Source: Perkinsus olseni
Taxonomy: Eukaryota; Perkinsozoa; Perkinsida; Perkinsidae
Assembly (NCBI GenBank): GCA_013115135.1
Contig: JABANP010000790.1
Span: 1 to 17,228 of the forward strand
Length of the DNA stretch: 17,228 nucleotides
Direction of reading: 5' to 3'
The notes under the pieces were generated by a model, which ran no database searches, had not been told where the DNA came from, and saw nothing but the letters and a program-made list of their open reading frames with translations. Positions 16,265 through 17,228 of this stretch are shown piece by piece (the first letter of the stretch is position 1; each line of letters starts with the position of its first letter). The translations under genes and the position numbers were made by a program.

Positions 16265-17228
16265 TCAGGAGAGACTGTCAGTTCTGGGGACAATACGGTG
16301 CAACATAATAGAGTTCTGCGGCCTAGGCTCGAGAAAAGGCTTCCAAACTTCTACAAAGACCGCGTTCGGATATTCTGACACAACCTCCCATAACCCGCCG
16401 TCGGGTCTAGCGTAGATATCACAAGGCTCAGATGCACCCTGGAAGACCGCGAGGATGGTCTCAGTGATGAGGTCGACTTGCCAGAACCTCTCTTGTTCCA
16501 GCGGCCCGAACCAGCCGACATGGTTGCTTACGGTGAGGGTAGTGAACTTGATGCTCCATGATGCTGAAGGAAGGGGGTGCAGGTGTCCTCGGAGCCGGGA
16601 CCACCACAACCACGGGTCCACTTGTATGCATTAGAGGGACCCTCACCGTCCAGCCAGAATAAGGTGCCTCCCCATCTAGCATCGTCGCTGAAACAGGATA
16701 CAAACCCCCCGAAGCTATGGTCCTGTAGCGGCCCGTATCGTGCGTAACATTGATTTCTACAAGAATGTCGCTTCGTTCCATGCCCAAGTCAGTTGTAGTC
16801 GCGTAAATGAAGGCGTTGTCGCAACTCGTAGCAAAGGAGATAAGATTCCTCCTTCGATCGTCCCCAGACCACGGTCGCAGTGACCAACGATGCTCCTCGG
16901 ATAAGTCAGGGATGAAATCATAGGTCAGTGGAACGCTGTAGAAGTAATCCCCATCGCCCAATATGTATACGAAATCCTGTGTAGTGTGGACACAATTGGC
17001 ACCACCGTCTGGACCTTGCGCGAAAACCAACTGGAACCCTTGTTCATCGCAATCGAGTCTCCAGAAAAAATTGTGCTCGGGGTTATGAGTCTTAGTGTGC
17101 AGGTCCAAAACTCCACCCTGCAGAGCTGAAAGGCCATACCCTTCTTGAGCGAACAGGGAGATCCTGCTAGTCCTCTCCAGCCCCTCCACCTGTGGGTGTG
17201 CCATAGTCCACACCTCAGACAGGCAGTC
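16265..17228 (-). pseudogene. Copy C of the gene family, two frameshifts, 5' end outside the window
   Basis: From the right edge it reads DCLSEVWTMAHPQVEG and follows the family through HTTQDFVYIL, WSLRPWSGDDRRR, ATSCDNAFIYATTTD and GRYRTIASGGLYPVSAT. Near 16675 the frame shifts, and the family text (TLFWLDGEGPSNAYKWTRG, then CTPFLQHHG) continues in a second frame. Near 16560 it shifts again, and FTTLTVSNHVGW, FWQVDLITETILAVFQ, ARPDGGLW and VEVWKP follow to a stop at 16265. Two independent indels make error unlikely as the whole explanation. It is closer to B than to A (shared DDRRR, LYPVSAT, LITET.LAVFQ). The first 30 or so codons lie beyond the window. Confidence 0.72.

Overview
The window looks like nuclear DNA from a fungus, most likely a basidiomycete. 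The two clearest genes have short GT-AG introns of 45-63 nt (one of 121 nt), there are no bacterial operon or ribosome-binding-site features, and much of the DNA is repeats and decayed gene copies. The organism call is inference; no rRNA or other marker gene is present.

Left part (1-2953): seven exons of a proton-translocating NAD(P)+ transhydrogenase (NNT/PntA alpha type) lie at 713-1788. They give a continuous reading frame from the end of the NAD(H)-binding domain through four membrane helices to a stop. The rest of domain I is not found upstream, and no beta subunit follows. Then comes about 1.1 kb with no recognised gene.

Gene family on the minus strand: an unrecognised, probably beta-rich protein of 344 aa is intact at 2954-3988 (copy A). 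A frameshifted copy lies at 13351-14438 (B), a heavily decayed copy with an insertion at about 15067-15660 (D), and a copy with two frameshifts at 16265-17228 (C), which runs off the window end. B, C and D form a tandem cluster with duplicated flanks.

Repeat block (about 4.5-10.3 kb): no convincing genes. A 20-bp satellite (4487-4586) opens it, and diverged units of the same satellite in the opposite orientation (10236-10294) close it. Inside are small perfect palindromes, an old diverged module (5458-6221), and then four modules in direct orientation in the order A-B-B-A: 6222-7088, 7089-8129, 8130-9170 and 9171-10038. The two B modules appear identical; the two A modules differ only near their left end. 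Every module border carries CACCNAG, and each module ends with a GC-rich hairpin. The A modules and the old module hold tRNA-like segments followed by a four-unit GCGC/GGAGACA mini-repeat. This looks like a family of non-autonomous mobile or recombining modules and is the most unusual thing in the window.

Right part: a two-exon gene at 11380-12180 encodes a probable secreted protein of 251 aa with a signal peptide and two similar beta-rich halves. The remaining spacers hold no gene I can support.
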